Shown piece by piece: positions 44,794 to 53,382 of a stretch of 64,000 nt of DNA. Position 1 is the stretch's first letter. The number at the start of each line of letters is the position of its first letter. Both the position numbers and the translations under genes were made by a program. Under the pieces are notes generated by a model. The model was not told the origin of the DNA. It worked only from the letters and a program-made list of their open reading frames with translations, and made no database searches. The stretch is from positions 80,558 to 144,557 of the forward strand of contig JBBIPZ010000002.1 of the NCBI GenBank assembly GCA_037442505.1, in the 5' to 3' direction. The DNA is from JBBIPZ01 sp037442505 [NCBI: Deltaproteobacteria bacterium]. Its GTDB lineage: Bacteria > CALINM01.

Positions 44794-45498
44794 TCAAAGA
44801 TTTAAGCGTTCTTTAGTTTCTTCTTTTATCTTTTGTAGCCCCTCAATATTTTTTATAACAATAACTTTGTTAGCTACATCAATCAACCCATTTCCCTTTA
44901 ATCTGCGCAAAGCCCTTGATAGAGTCTCGTTAACAGTCCCTATTTTTTTTGCCAGTTCTGTTTTTGTAAAGCCAAGATTAAGAATGATTTCATTGTTATT
45001 TTTCTTACCATTTCTAATTCCTTCTTCTAATAAAAATTCTGCAAGTCTAACATCAACAGTTTTAAGAGAAACGTTATTAACAAGATCGACCATTTTCTTT
45101 AACAACATAGAAAGACTTATGATGAGATTAAAACTGACCTTAGGGTTATTTTCTAAAGTTTTCAGAAAACGTTTTTTTTCAAAATATATTATCTTGCTAT
45201 CAAGGATTGTTTCTGCAAATGCAGGATAATATTTGCCAATAAAAATAGCAGCTTCAGCAAATGTTTCTTTTGGATTTATTATATGCAAAATTTGTTCTCT
45301 ACTATCAGGCGAAATCTTATATATCTTCACCATCCCGGAGACAAGTATGTAAAAACCCGTCGCATCGTCACCTTCTGAGAAAATAATACTTTTTTTAGGA
45401 AAATCTTTAATCACGGCACCTTGAGCGATTTTCATTAAATCATCATCAGACAATCCTGAAAAAATAAGACACTTTCTAAGTTCAGCAATAATATCCAT
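44794..45498 (-). CDS. Crp/Fnr family transcriptional regulator
   Basis: 234 residues: a cyclic-nucleotide-binding-like sensor (about 10-125), a dimer helix (about 130-160) and a winged helix-turn-helix (about 165-220, LGFTKTELAKKIGTVNETLSRAL). FNR-type iron-sulfur cysteines are absent, so the effector is another (NO, CO, redox or nucleotide). It starts 8 bases after the ABC permease gene, probably same mRNA, so it may respond to the transported compound or to redox. Confidence 0.88.
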   Translation of the reverse strand: MDIIAELRKCLIFSGLSDDDLMKIAQGAVIKDFPKKSIIFSEGDDATGFYILVSGMVKIYKISPDSREQILHIINPKETFAEAAIFIGKYYPAFAETILDSKIIYFEKKRFLKTLENNPKVSFNLIISLSMLLKKMVDLVNNVSLKTVDVRLAEFLLEEGIRNGKKNNNEIILNLGFTKTELAKKIGTVNETLSRALRRLKGNGLIDVANKVIVIKNIEGLQKIKEETKERLNL

Positions 45499-45505
45499 AA
45501 CCCCT

Positions 45506-46264
45506 CTATTTAAAAAGTTTTTTTCTCATTAATTTTATTGAAACCATGAAAAAAAACAAGCCGTGAAGTAATGTCAAATAGCCGTACAAATATGTTGAGA
45601 CGTTGAAACCATAAAAAAACGTTCTAAAGGACTTTAGCATTATAGTCAATGGGAAGACTATATTGCTTAAAATGATTAAAATAGCAGGTAAACTTGTGAT
45701 AGGAAAGAATGTCCCTGAAAAAAAAAGCATTGGGGTAAAATATAAAAAAATTGGGTAATTAAATGATTCTATATTGTTAACAACTGAAGTGAAAAACATT
45801 CCTAAAGACGAAAATGTAAAGCTTAATATTATTAGTAACGGCAAATAAAATAATGCTATTTTTAAAGTGATAAGCTTAAGCAAAACAAATAATAATAGAA
45901 CCATTGTTCCACTGATAGCGCCTCTCGTTGTTCCCCACATAATTTCACCAACAACTACATCCTCTATACTTAATGGTGTGGCAATAATTGCATCAAAAGT
46001 CTTCTGAAAAAACATTTTTACAAAGCTTGAGTATGTAGTATAAAAGAACGAAGAGTTTAATGACGCCATAACAACAATTGCAGGCAAAATAAAAGTTCTG
46101 TAAGACATTCCCTCTATATCCCTAACAAATGAGCCCAAGCCAAAACCAAACGCAAAAAGATAAAAAAGAGGTTCAAGAAAAGGCAGAAAAAAGTTAACTA
46201 TAAAAAGCTTTTTAAAAACATCAGCATTTCTTCTCCAGACAGGAATCCACATCCACAACTTCAT
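45506..46264 (-). CDS. ABC-2 type transporter permease
   Basis: 252 residues with about six membrane helices and the ABC-2 signature region (FYTTYSSFVKMFFQKTFDAI and FFSGTFFPITSLP). NodJ/DrrB-like permeases export lipooligosaccharides, drugs or polyketides. Its ATG overlaps the stop of the ATPase gene by 4 bases (ATGA). The substrate is unknown, though the neighbouring glycan island makes a lipid-linked or surface molecule possible. Confidence 0.87.
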   Translation of the reverse strand: MKLWMWIPVWRRNADVFKKLFIVNFFLPFLEPLFYLFAFGFGLGSFVRDIEGMSYRTFILPAIVVMASLNSSFFYTTYSSFVKMFFQKTFDAIIATPLSIEDVVVGEIMWGTTRGAISGTMVLLLFVLLKLITLKIALFYLPLLIILSFTFSSLGMFFTSVVNNIESFNYPIFLYFTPMLFFSGTFFPITSLPAILIILSNIVFPLTIMLKSFRTFFYGFNVSTYLYGYLTLLHGLFFFMVSIKLMRKKLFK

Positions 46265-47163
46265 TCTCTAAGCTCCCTACCTGTAAGAAAAATAAAAAGG
46301 TCTTCCAGATTGGATGGTCTAACTACAAATTTTATATCTCCACAGAGCTTTGTAAGCCCTTGAATAACTTCCATTTTTTCCTGACAATGAATATAAATCT
46401 TATCCTTATAAAACATTTTCTTACCAGGAATAGAATTTAAATCAATATCATTACAATTTTCAATCTCGACCGTTTCCCTCCCAATATAAGAATTAATTAG
46501 CTCATTAGGCGCCCCTTCTACAAGTATTCTGCCATTATCAAGGATATATATTCTATCACAAAGCTGTTCTGCCTCTTCCATATAATGTGTCGTCAATACA
46601 ACAGTTTTGCCGCTTTTTTTCAACTCCCCAATCAATTCCCATATATGCCTGCGTGCCTGAGGATCAAGCCCCGTTGTAGGTTCGTCTAACACAAGTATTT
46701 TAGGGTTATTGATAAGACTTCTCGCTATAATTAATCTTCTCTTCATTCCACCAGAAAGATCGTTTACCTTTGCGTTTTTTCTGTCAGTAAGAGAAACAAA
46801 ATCTAAAAGCTTATCTATCCTTACTTCAGCTTGTTTTTTCTTAATAAAAAAGTAACGTGAATAAACAAGCAAGTTTTCAAAAACAGTAAAATCTGGATCC
46901 AGATTGTTATCTTGTGGAACCAGACCTATAAAAGACTTTACTTTCGATTGGCTATTATTGACATCAAAGCCAAACACACTAAGGTGACCTTCATTAAAAA
47001 AAGATGTGCAGGTGATAAGTTTAATTAAAGTTGTCTTTCCCGCACCATTAGGACCCAAAAATCCAACAATTTCTCCCTCTTTAACATAAAAATCAACAGA
47101 CTTAAGCGCCTCAAAACCATCGTATCGTTTAACAATTTTGCTGCCTTCAATAATAGCCTTCAT
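46261..47163 (-). CDS. ABC-2 transporter ATP-binding protein (DrrA/NodI type)
   Basis: 300 residues: Walker A FLGPNGAGKTTLIK (about 34-47), Q-loop VPQDNN, ABC signature DLSGGMKRR (about 134-142), Walker B ILVLDEPTTGLDP and H-loop TTHYMEEAEQL. The last 90 residues form a DrrA-like C-terminal domain. It pairs with the overlapping permease gene. The start is set by the conserved N-terminus; no strong Shine-Dalgarno is visible. Confidence 0.93.
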   Translation of the reverse strand: MKAIIEGSKIVKRYDGFEALKSVDFYVKEGEIVGFLGPNGAGKTTLIKLITCTSFFNEGHLSVFGFDVNNSQSKVKSFIGLVPQDNNLDPDFTVFENLLVYSRYFFIKKKQAEVRIDKLLDFVSLTDRKNAKVNDLSGGMKRRLIIARSLINNPKILVLDEPTTGLDPQARRHIWELIGELKKSGKTVVLTTHYMEEAEQLCDRIYILDNGRILVEGAPNELINSYIGRETVEIENCNDIDLNSIPGKKMFYKDKIYIHCQEKMEVIQGLTKLCGDIKFVVRPSNLEDLFIFLTGRELRE

Positions 47164-47339
47164 AATATTTAAATGATTTCATAAAAAAAAGAAAAAGTGA
47201 ACTATTTTTGCCCATAAACAATGACTGGACTATATAAATTTTTAAAATAAGACTTTTGAATAACTTTAAATTTCTAAAATCCTTTTCATAATACGAGAGC
47301 AACTTTAGGTTTAAGGTAACATATTAAAAAACAGAGGCT

Positions 47340-47545
47340 CTAATTGCTTCTGAGGAAATCAAGGAAAAGGTCAAAATTTCTCTTTTATAGAGATTAAAAA
47401 ATTAGTAAATTTTCTATGCATTCCCTCTTTCTTATAAACAAAAATCTTGTCTATTAAGGGATTATTTACAAAAAAATTCTTAGTAAAATCAGATCTAACC
47501 TGTAGAAATCTTTTTATCAGGAAAGGCACTTTTAAGTTAGCTTAT
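47340..47545 (-). pseudogene. Relic of a GT9 heptosyltransferase gene
   Basis: On the minus strand a 52-codon frame (47371-47529) reads VPFLIKRFLQVRSDFTKNFF, then NNPLIDKIFVYKKEGMHRKF and ISIKEKF. That follows the N-terminal half of GT9 heptosyltransferases (the DF-x-NPLIDKIFVY pattern). One base less in the T/A-rich stop region would continue as DLFLDFLRSN to a TAG at 47340. Upstream, another shift joins a DKLT remnant. The start, the glycine-rich first strand and everything after about residue 90 are missing. The rest of the 47164-47671 spacer shows nothing else. Confidence 0.55.
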
Positions 47546-47671
47546 CGCAGGTGTTAAATGCAGCAAATCACAAATATAACCGGTTAAATGTGAGGATGTT
47601 GCATTGGTGTGATCATAACATTGTTGTTTTTTAAGCCATTTTTAAATATAATCTTTATAATAGCTAAAATT

Positions 47672-48703
47672 ATGATAGACTTTCCATTGGTAACTGTCAA
47701 TATATTAACATTCAATAGAAAAAATGAAGTCATTGTTACTTTAAAAAAAATTCTAAATATTGATTATCCTGAAGGGAAGCTTGAAATAATATTGGTTGAT
47801 AACGCCTCCACAGATGGAACTTCTGATTATATTAAAGAAAATTTTCCTAATATTAAAGTAATTACTTTACCAAAAAATATTGGTATTTCTGGGTGGAATG
47901 AAGGTTTTAAAGCAGGGAGTGGAAAATATTTTTTGGTTTTAGATGATGACTGTCATATTGAAGGAGATACTTTAAAAAATAGTATAATCTTTTTAGAGAA
48001 AAATAAAGATTTTGGAATATTATCATTTAATGTGATTGATCCTATCACTAAATATTCCTTTACTCAGTACTTTCCCTATGGCATCTTTTCCTTTTGGGGA
48101 TGTGCAGTATTAATTAAACGAGATGTTATTGAAAAAACAGGAGGTTTTGATAGCAACATTTTTCTTTACGCACATGAAGCTGAGTTTGTTTTTAATGCTA
48201 TGAAATATGGTTTTAAACACAAGGTAATGATATCCAACTATGCATATCACAGGAAAAATCCCAAGGAAGCAATTAATAAAGGGATTAATAACAATATCTA
48301 TTTTTCAGAACTTTATACATATTTTAAACACTTAAATGGAAAGAGATTGTACTTATTTTTTATAGGTGCATTTATTGAAAGAATTTATAAAGATTTTAAA
48401 AGTATTTTAAAATTCAATTTTGATCTAACTTTAATGAAAATTTTTTTTAATGCCTTTATCTTGGGTGAAAAATTTAAAACCATAAGAAACACTTCTATTG
48501 AAAATCTTTTCTTCTATAATGACATTAGAATAAGAGAAAAAAGTATATCTTTTTTTTTATTAAAAAGGTTCTCAAAGTTTGCATTTAGTCGCAAAAAATT
48601 CTTTTTCAAATTTATAAAAAAAAGAATAGTTTATTATCCAGATTTTGATAGTAGTCTTTTCTTAAAATTTAAACCAGTATCAGAAAGGAAAACTTATGTT
48701 TGA
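47672..48703 (+). CDS. Family 2 glycosyltransferase
   Basis: 343 residues from the ATG at 47672 (a TTG further 5' would add a hydrophobic stretch the family lacks). GT-A fold: VTVNILTFNRKNEV (about 6-19), VDNASTDGTSDYI (about 43-55) and the metal-binding LVLDDDCHIE (about 88-97). Substrate unknown; rhamnosyl- or galactofuranosyl-type transfer is plausible given the neighbours. No Shine-Dalgarno; a TATAAT lies 10 bases before the ATG. The gene opens the AT-richer glycan island. Confidence 0.85.
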   Translation: MIDFPLVTVNILTFNRKNEVIVTLKKILNIDYPEGKLEIILVDNASTDGTSDYIKENFPNIKVITLPKNIGISGWNEGFKAGSGKYFLVLDDDCHIEGDTLKNSIIFLEKNKDFGILSFNVIDPITKYSFTQYFPYGIFSFWGCAVLIKRDVIEKTGGFDSNIFLYAHEAEFVFNAMKYGFKHKVMISNYAYHRKNPKEAINKGINNNIYFSELYTYFKHLNGKRLYLFFIGAFIERIYKDFKSILKFNFDLTLMKIFFNAFILGEKFKTIRNTSIENLFFYNDIRIREKSISFFLLKRFSKFAFSRKKFFFKFIKKRIVYYPDFDSSLFLKFKPVSERKTYV

Positions 48704-49841
48704 TTACATTATTGTTGGTTCAGGATTAGCAGGTTCGACTATTGCTGAAAGAATAGCAAAAGTCATAAAAAAAAAGGTTTTAATTGTTGAAAGGAGAAAT
48801 CATATCGGTGGAAATTGTTTTGATGTAAAAGACGAAAACGGTATTATTGTCCATAAATACGGACCACACCTGTTTCATACTGATAATAAAGAAGTTTTTG
48901 ATTATTTATCAAATTTTACAGAATGGCAGTTATATCATCATAAAGTATTAGCTTTTATCGATGGCAATAAAGTGCCGATCCCCTTTAATTTCAACACATT
49001 GGAAATGCTTTTTCCTTTAACCCTCGCACAAGAATTGCAGAAGAAACTCTTGGAAAAATTTAAATATGGTGAAAAAGTACCAATACTGGATTTAAAAAAA
49101 ATAGATGATAAGAATCTTAAATTTTTAGCTCAATATATATATGAAAAAGTTTTTCTCAATTATACTATTAAGCAATGGGGCAAAATCCCGGAGAATATAG
49201 ATCCGGAAGTTACAGCAAGGGTACCTATTTTTATAGGAAGGGATGACAGATATTTTAATGATAAGTATCAGGTTGTACCTAAAGAAGGTTATATGAAAAT
49301 ATTTGAAAGAATGCTAAATCATCCCAATATAAAGCTCTTACTAAATACAGATTTTGCAGAGGTATTAAAGATTGATCTGGTCACAAAGAAGGTGTATGCT
49401 TTTGGTCGAGAGTTTAAGGGAAAAATAATATTTACAGGGATGATTGATGAGTTATTTGGGTATAAGTTTGGGAAACTTTCTTACCGTTCTCTCGATTTAG
49501 AATTTAAAACTGTTGAGAAGAATTATTTTCAAGAAGCGGCAATAGTAAATTATCCAAATGATTATAACTTTACAAGGATAACAGAGTTTAAGTATATACA
49601 TAAGGTAGAGACAGACAAAACAACCATACTTTATGAATATCCAAAAGAGTGTAAAAATGGAGATACACCTTATTATCCATTATTTAACGAGGAAAGTAGA
49701 AAAGAGTATAGTAAGTATAAGGAATTTGGAGAATCATTTAGTAATCTAATTTTATTAGGAAGATTAGCAGAATATAAATATTACGATATGGATGATATAG
49801 TTGAAAGAGCATTAAACGTCTTCGAGGAGAAAATAAGGTGA
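48696..49841 (+). CDS. glf: UDP-galactopyranose mutase
   Basis: 381 residues, standard Glf length. An N-terminal FAD-binding Rossmann motif (IVGSGLAGSTIAERI, about 6-20), the substrate arginines and HIGGNCFDV near 42-50, YGPHLFHTDNKEVFDYL near 64-80 and NYTIKQWGKIPE near 157-168. It converts UDP-galactopyranose to UDP-galactofuranose using reduced FAD. Overlaps the GT2 gene upstream by 8 bases and the next by 4, showing a single operon. Presence implies galactofuranose in a surface glycan. Confidence 0.96.
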   Translation: MFDYIIVGSGLAGSTIAERIAKVIKKKVLIVERRNHIGGNCFDVKDENGIIVHKYGPHLFHTDNKEVFDYLSNFTEWQLYHHKVLAFIDGNKVPIPFNFNTLEMLFPLTLAQELQKKLLEKFKYGEKVPILDLKKIDDKNLKFLAQYIYEKVFLNYTIKQWGKIPENIDPEVTARVPIFIGRDDRYFNDKYQVVPKEGYMKIFERMLNHPNIKLLLNTDFAEVLKIDLVTKKVYAFGREFKGKIIFTGMIDELFGYKFGKLSYRSLDLEFKTVEKNYFQEAAIVNYPNDYNFTRITEFKYIHKVETDKTTILYEYPKECKNGDTPYYPLFNEESRKEYSKYKEFGESFSNLILLGRLAEYKYYDMDDIVERALNVFEEKIR

Positions 49842-50839
49842 TTCTTAAAAAAAATAGTGAGGCGGTTTGTGCGGTAGTTGTTACTTATAATAGAAAGAAT
49901 TTACTTTTGGAATGTTTAGAAGGACTATTAAAACAGACATATCCTATAGATGCGATTTATTTGATTGATAACGCATCCATAGATGGAACTCAGGAATTAC
50001 TTTTCGAAAAGGGCTATATAAAAGAATTGTCACCTGAAGGGATTAATCAACCCTGGGAAAAAACATTTTATATTCATTCTACGTCCAATAATCTCTTCGC
50101 CCATATTCCCATTCACTATGTTCGTATGCATGAAAATACAGGTGGTTCTGGTGGCTTTTATGAGGGATGCAAAAGAGGATATGAAAGGGGTTATAACTGG
50201 TTATGGTTGATGGATGATGATGTGGAACCATTGCCTGACGGGCTCAAAAATTTATTTTTTTATTCAAATCTATCAAAATGTATTCATCCCTCCCGATGTC
50301 TCCCTGATGGCAAAAGATTCCAATGGGGAGACATTATTACGAAAGATGGTAAATCAATACCTATTGACAATAATAGATTCTTAGAGGATAAAGGGAAAAC
50401 TTATATGGAAATTAATACTGGCTGCTTCGAAGGGATGCTAATCCATAAGGATGTTATAGCAAAAATAGGCTTTCCTATGAAAGATTTATTTATGGTAGGC
50501 GATGATACTTTATATGGTTGGTTGGCATCAAGACATACCAAAGTGATTTATATAAAAGATTATTGTTTAAAAAAGAAAATACTGCCTAAAAAAACAAAAA
50601 ATACTTTAACAGAATACCTGCTTTTTAGGAACAGATATTACTTACTGAAGATAATAACAGGAAATTCTAATCTTCTAAAACTTAAATATTTTTTTCATGT
50701 AATAAATAAAATATTGAGCAGAATTTTTAAATATAAGTCAGGTAAGCTGGCCTTTGCAATTTTAAAAGGTTACATTGATGCTGTAAAGAATGATTTTTCA
50801 AATAATTATGTTAAGAAATTGCTATCAATAAAAAAATGA
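49838..50839 (+). CDS. Family 2 glycosyltransferase, probable galactofuranosyltransferase
   Basis: 333 residues, GTG start overlapping glf by 4 bases. GT-A motifs: CAVVVTYNRKNLLLECLEGL (about 10-29), IDNASIDGTQELL (about 45-57), GGSGGFYEGCKRGYERGYNW (about 103-122) and LMDDDVEP (about 124-131). The GGSGGF and DDDVEP pattern resembles GlfT-type galactofuranosyltransferases, and adjacency to the mutase supports this. Direct acceptor unknown. Confidence 0.8.
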   Translation: MILKKNSEAVCAVVVTYNRKNLLLECLEGLLKQTYPIDAIYLIDNASIDGTQELLFEKGYIKELSPEGINQPWEKTFYIHSTSNNLFAHIPIHYVRMHENTGGSGGFYEGCKRGYERGYNWLWLMDDDVEPLPDGLKNLFFYSNLSKCIHPSRCLPDGKRFQWGDIITKDGKSIPIDNNRFLEDKGKTYMEINTGCFEGMLIHKDVIAKIGFPMKDLFMVGDDTLYGWLASRHTKVIYIKDYCLKKKILPKKTKNTLTEYLLFRNRYYLLKIITGNSNLLKLKYFFHVINKILSRIFKYKSGKLAFAILKGYIDAVKNDFSNNYVKKLLSIKK

Positions 50840-50840
50840 C

Positions 50841-51875
50841 ATGAAATTTAATTTAAAAAATATTTTAGTTATAAGGCTTGCAGGTCTTGGAGATATGCTT
50901 CTTACTCTATCAGCAATATCTCCTATTAAGAAGGTTTATCCCGAATCGAAGATTTATTTTTTAACAGATAAACTTAATCTTGATTTTCTGAAATGCTTTG
51001 ATTTTGTTACTGATACCTTTGAATATAAAAGAGGTTTTAAAAATACTTTAGAAACCATTAGGTTATTAAGAGATTTAAAAATAGATGCAGTTATTAACTT
51101 TGAAAGAGCCTTCAAAAAAACATTCATCTCTTACATAATTAAAAGTCCAATAAGAATTGGCTACGATATCTTTCCAAATAAAATATTTAACACTCAATCT
51201 TACGAGGATTTAAAAGATAATCCATCAATACATATGCGAGAACGGTATTTTAAACTATCTAAAGGTCTTGGCTTGAAAAAATATGATTTGCAACTCAATT
51301 TCATTCCTATGGAAGATGCAATTATTAACGTTGAAAAATTTCTAACTGATAAAAATCTTAATTCTGATAAAGATATAATCATAGGGATTAATCCTGTTAC
51401 TGGTTTTAAATCAAAATATTGGACAAATGATAGATGGGCAAAGGTGGCTGACTATCTGATTGAGAAAAAAAATGCTAAAGTAATCTTTACCTTTGGTCCT
51501 TCAGAAGAACAGTTAAAAACCTGTCAGGATATTATAAACCTCATGAAACATAAACCTATCCTTTCTTTTAAGACAACTCTCATCGAATTCGGAGCCCTAT
51601 TGAAAAAGTTAGATTTACTTATATGTCTCGATTCTGGACCTTTTCATTTTGCTGTGTCTCTTGGTGTTCCAACAATATCTCTCTGGGGAAGAGGAAACTT
51701 AAAACAATGGGGACCAGAAGACAAATCCCATATTGTTATCACTAAAAATGTTCCCTGTTCTCCCTGCAACAAATTTGAATGTGAACAAGTAATATGTATG
51801 TCATCTATTACAGTTGATGATGTTATTGAAAAGATAGAACTAATTTATCCAACGTTAAAACGAGTACAAAAATGA
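50841..51875 (+). CDS. Glycosyltransferase family 9 (heptosyltransferase-like)
   Basis: 344 residues. The GT9 start ILVIRLAGLGDMLLTLSAIS is at about 8-27, with GINPVTGFKSKYWTNDRWAKV (about 181) and LDLLICLDSGPFHFAVSLGVPTISLWG (about 272-298) in the C-terminal half. WaaC/WaaF-type enzymes add ADP-heptose to the LPS inner core. It starts 1 base after the GT2 stop. A broken copy of a similar gene lies at 47340-47545. Confidence 0.88.
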   Translation: MKFNLKNILVIRLAGLGDMLLTLSAISPIKKVYPESKIYFLTDKLNLDFLKCFDFVTDTFEYKRGFKNTLETIRLLRDLKIDAVINFERAFKKTFISYIIKSPIRIGYDIFPNKIFNTQSYEDLKDNPSIHMRERYFKLSKGLGLKKYDLQLNFIPMEDAIINVEKFLTDKNLNSDKDIIIGINPVTGFKSKYWTNDRWAKVADYLIEKKNAKVIFTFGPSEEQLKTCQDIINLMKHKPILSFKTTLIEFGALLKKLDLLICLDSGPFHFAVSLGVPTISLWGRGNLKQWGPEDKSHIVITKNVPCSPCNKFECEQVICMSSITVDDVIEKIELIYPTLKRVQK

Positions 51876-52984
51876 AAAAAAAGAATCTTATGATTTTTCA
51901 TCCAATAGGTAAATGGATTGGTGGGGGAGAGACAGGATTAATTGATCTTATAAAACACTTGAATCCTGAAAAATTTAATATTCAGGTTGTTTTACCGCAT
52001 AAAGGACCTCTATCTGATGAACTTAGTAAACTTAATATTAGGCATCATTTTATTCATATTAGGAGATGGCATTCTGTTGAAACTAAGTTTTTGTTACCAT
52101 ATCTGTTGGTGAGATTAAGTTTAGTTATTGGTGATTTTAAACCTGATTTAATATTTTGCAACTCACATGATGTAGTGCCATTTGGTGTGATTATTAAATC
52201 AATATTAAGAAAGCCAGTTATTTCTTTTATAGGGGTTGAGTTAATTAAAGAGTTAGCTGAAAAATACCTTATTCAATATTCTGATGCGGTTATAGTAAAA
52301 ACAAATTGGCAAAAAAGGGAAATAGAGAAGATAAAAAAAGAAGGCGTGTATAATCTAAGAGATGGTTTTGATATCGAAAAATTTGCCATAAAGGATAAAG
52401 AATTAATCCATTCGGAACTTAAAAAAGAGTTAAATATACCCTCAAATGGCCTTCTTTTACTCAGTGTTGGAAGATTTGAAGATGTTAAAAATTTTGAATA
52501 TTCAATTATTGCAGTTAAACAAACTAATAATAAAAACGTTTATCTCTTAATAGTTGGGGCAAAGTTTGATAACTCCCTATACGAACAAAGAATTTTCAAG
52601 TTAATTAAAGAACTTGATTTTGAAGAGAATGTAAGGATTATCCCTTTTACAAAAGATTTAGCCAAATATTTTATAGGCTCACACATATTCATTCAGAGCT
52701 CAAAGAGTGAGGGACTTCCTCGCACTGTCATTGAAGCTATGCTTTATGGACTCCCTCTTATTCTTTCTGATATTGAGCCTCATAAAGAGATTCTCTGTAA
52801 TGGTAAAGGATTTTTGGTGCCCCTTGATAATTCACTAAGCCTTACTGAAAAGATAAACTTCTTTTATAACAATAAAGATTTCATTAAAGAATTTGGAGAT
52901 TACAATAGGGAATCAGCTTTTAAAAATTATGACATTGAAGTTTACATAAAAAAGGTAGAAGAGATTTTTAAAAGGTTAGGCTAA
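51872..52984 (+). CDS. Family 4 glycosyltransferase
   Basis: 370 residues, ATG overlapping the GT9 stop (ATGA). GT-B fold with an N-terminal IGKWIGGGETGLIDLIKHLN (about 12-31), the sugar-nucleotide site LSVGRFEDVKNFEY (about 192-205) and the E-x7-E region SKSEGLPRTVIEAMLYGLP (about 271-289). Retaining enzyme for a surface polysaccharide or LPS sugar; substrate unknown. It is the last gene of the glycan operon. Confidence 0.85.
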   Translation: MKKKNLMIFHPIGKWIGGGETGLIDLIKHLNPEKFNIQVVLPHKGPLSDELSKLNIRHHFIHIRRWHSVETKFLLPYLLVRLSLVIGDFKPDLIFCNSHDVVPFGVIIKSILRKPVISFIGVELIKELAEKYLIQYSDAVIVKTNWQKREIEKIKKEGVYNLRDGFDIEKFAIKDKELIHSELKKELNIPSNGLLLLSVGRFEDVKNFEYSIIAVKQTNNKNVYLLIVGAKFDNSLYEQRIFKLIKELDFEENVRIIPFTKDLAKYFIGSHIFIQSSKSEGLPRTVIEAMLYGLPLILSDIEPHKEILCNGKGFLVPLDNSLSLTEKINFFYNNKDFIKEFGDYNRESAFKNYDIEVYIKKVEEIFKRLG

Positions 52985-53100
52985 TTTTCTCAATTTAAAA
53001 GGTCTTTAAATTATATTAGATAACCTGGATAATTATGAAAAAATTACGTTTTGAATCCTTTATTTAAAAGTGCCTATCTTGCCAGGATAGGGAAAAAATC

Positions 53101-53131
53101 TTGACAAAAGACTGTATTATAGATGTATAAT
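53101..53131 (+). promoter_or_regulatory. Promoter of the tRNA gene
   Basis: A perfect TTGACA at 53101-53106 and a perfect TATAAT at 53126-53131, spaced by 19 bases (longer than the usual 17), 17 bases before the tRNA. Confidence 0.6.
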
Positions 53132-53148
53132 AATTCTCTAAACAAAAT

Positions 53149-53222
53149 GGGCTCATAGCTCAGCTTGGTAGAGCCACCGGCTCATAACCGGTCGGTCCCT
53201 GGTTCGAATCCAGGTGAGCCCA
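53149..53222 (+). tRNA. tRNA with CAT anticodon (elongator Met or Ile2)
   Basis: A complete 74-base cloverleaf: acceptor GGGCTCA/TGAGCCC, D arm GCTC/GAGC, anticodon stem ACCGG/CCGGT with loop CTCATAA (anticodon CAT), T arm CCTGG/CCAGG with TTCGAAT, discriminator A. The CCA is not encoded. It pairs at position 1-72 and lacks three G-C pairs in the anticodon stem, so it is not the initiator. Elongator Met and the lysidine-modified Ile tRNA are not separated by sequence here. Confidence 0.93.
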
Positions 53223-53347
53223 CTTTTTGATTATGTTTTCGAGGAGGCAGTTATTAGAAACATTTCTGGCATTTTAAAACTTGCCGATGAACACACCTTT
53301 AAATTTGAACTTAGCTATGAAATGAAACCTAAATCTATATCTGTAAG

Positions 53348-53373
53348 ATGCCCCTTTTTGGGGCATTTTTTTT
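53348..53373 (+). terminator. Rho-independent terminator before the NIF3-like gene
   Basis: A 7-bp perfect stem (ATGCCCC with GGGGCAT) and T5 loop are followed by a run of T. It is 126 bases after the tRNA and 10 before the next ATG, so it likely ends the tRNA transcript. Confidence 0.88.
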
Positions 53374-53382
53374 ACTAACAAT

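Noticed and set aside
44786-44800. TTGATCAA as a possible FNR box upstream of folD
   Set aside because: It lacks the TTGAT-N4-ATCAA spacing and lies at the end of the Crp/Fnr gene about 85 bases from folD; a short palindrome is expected by chance.
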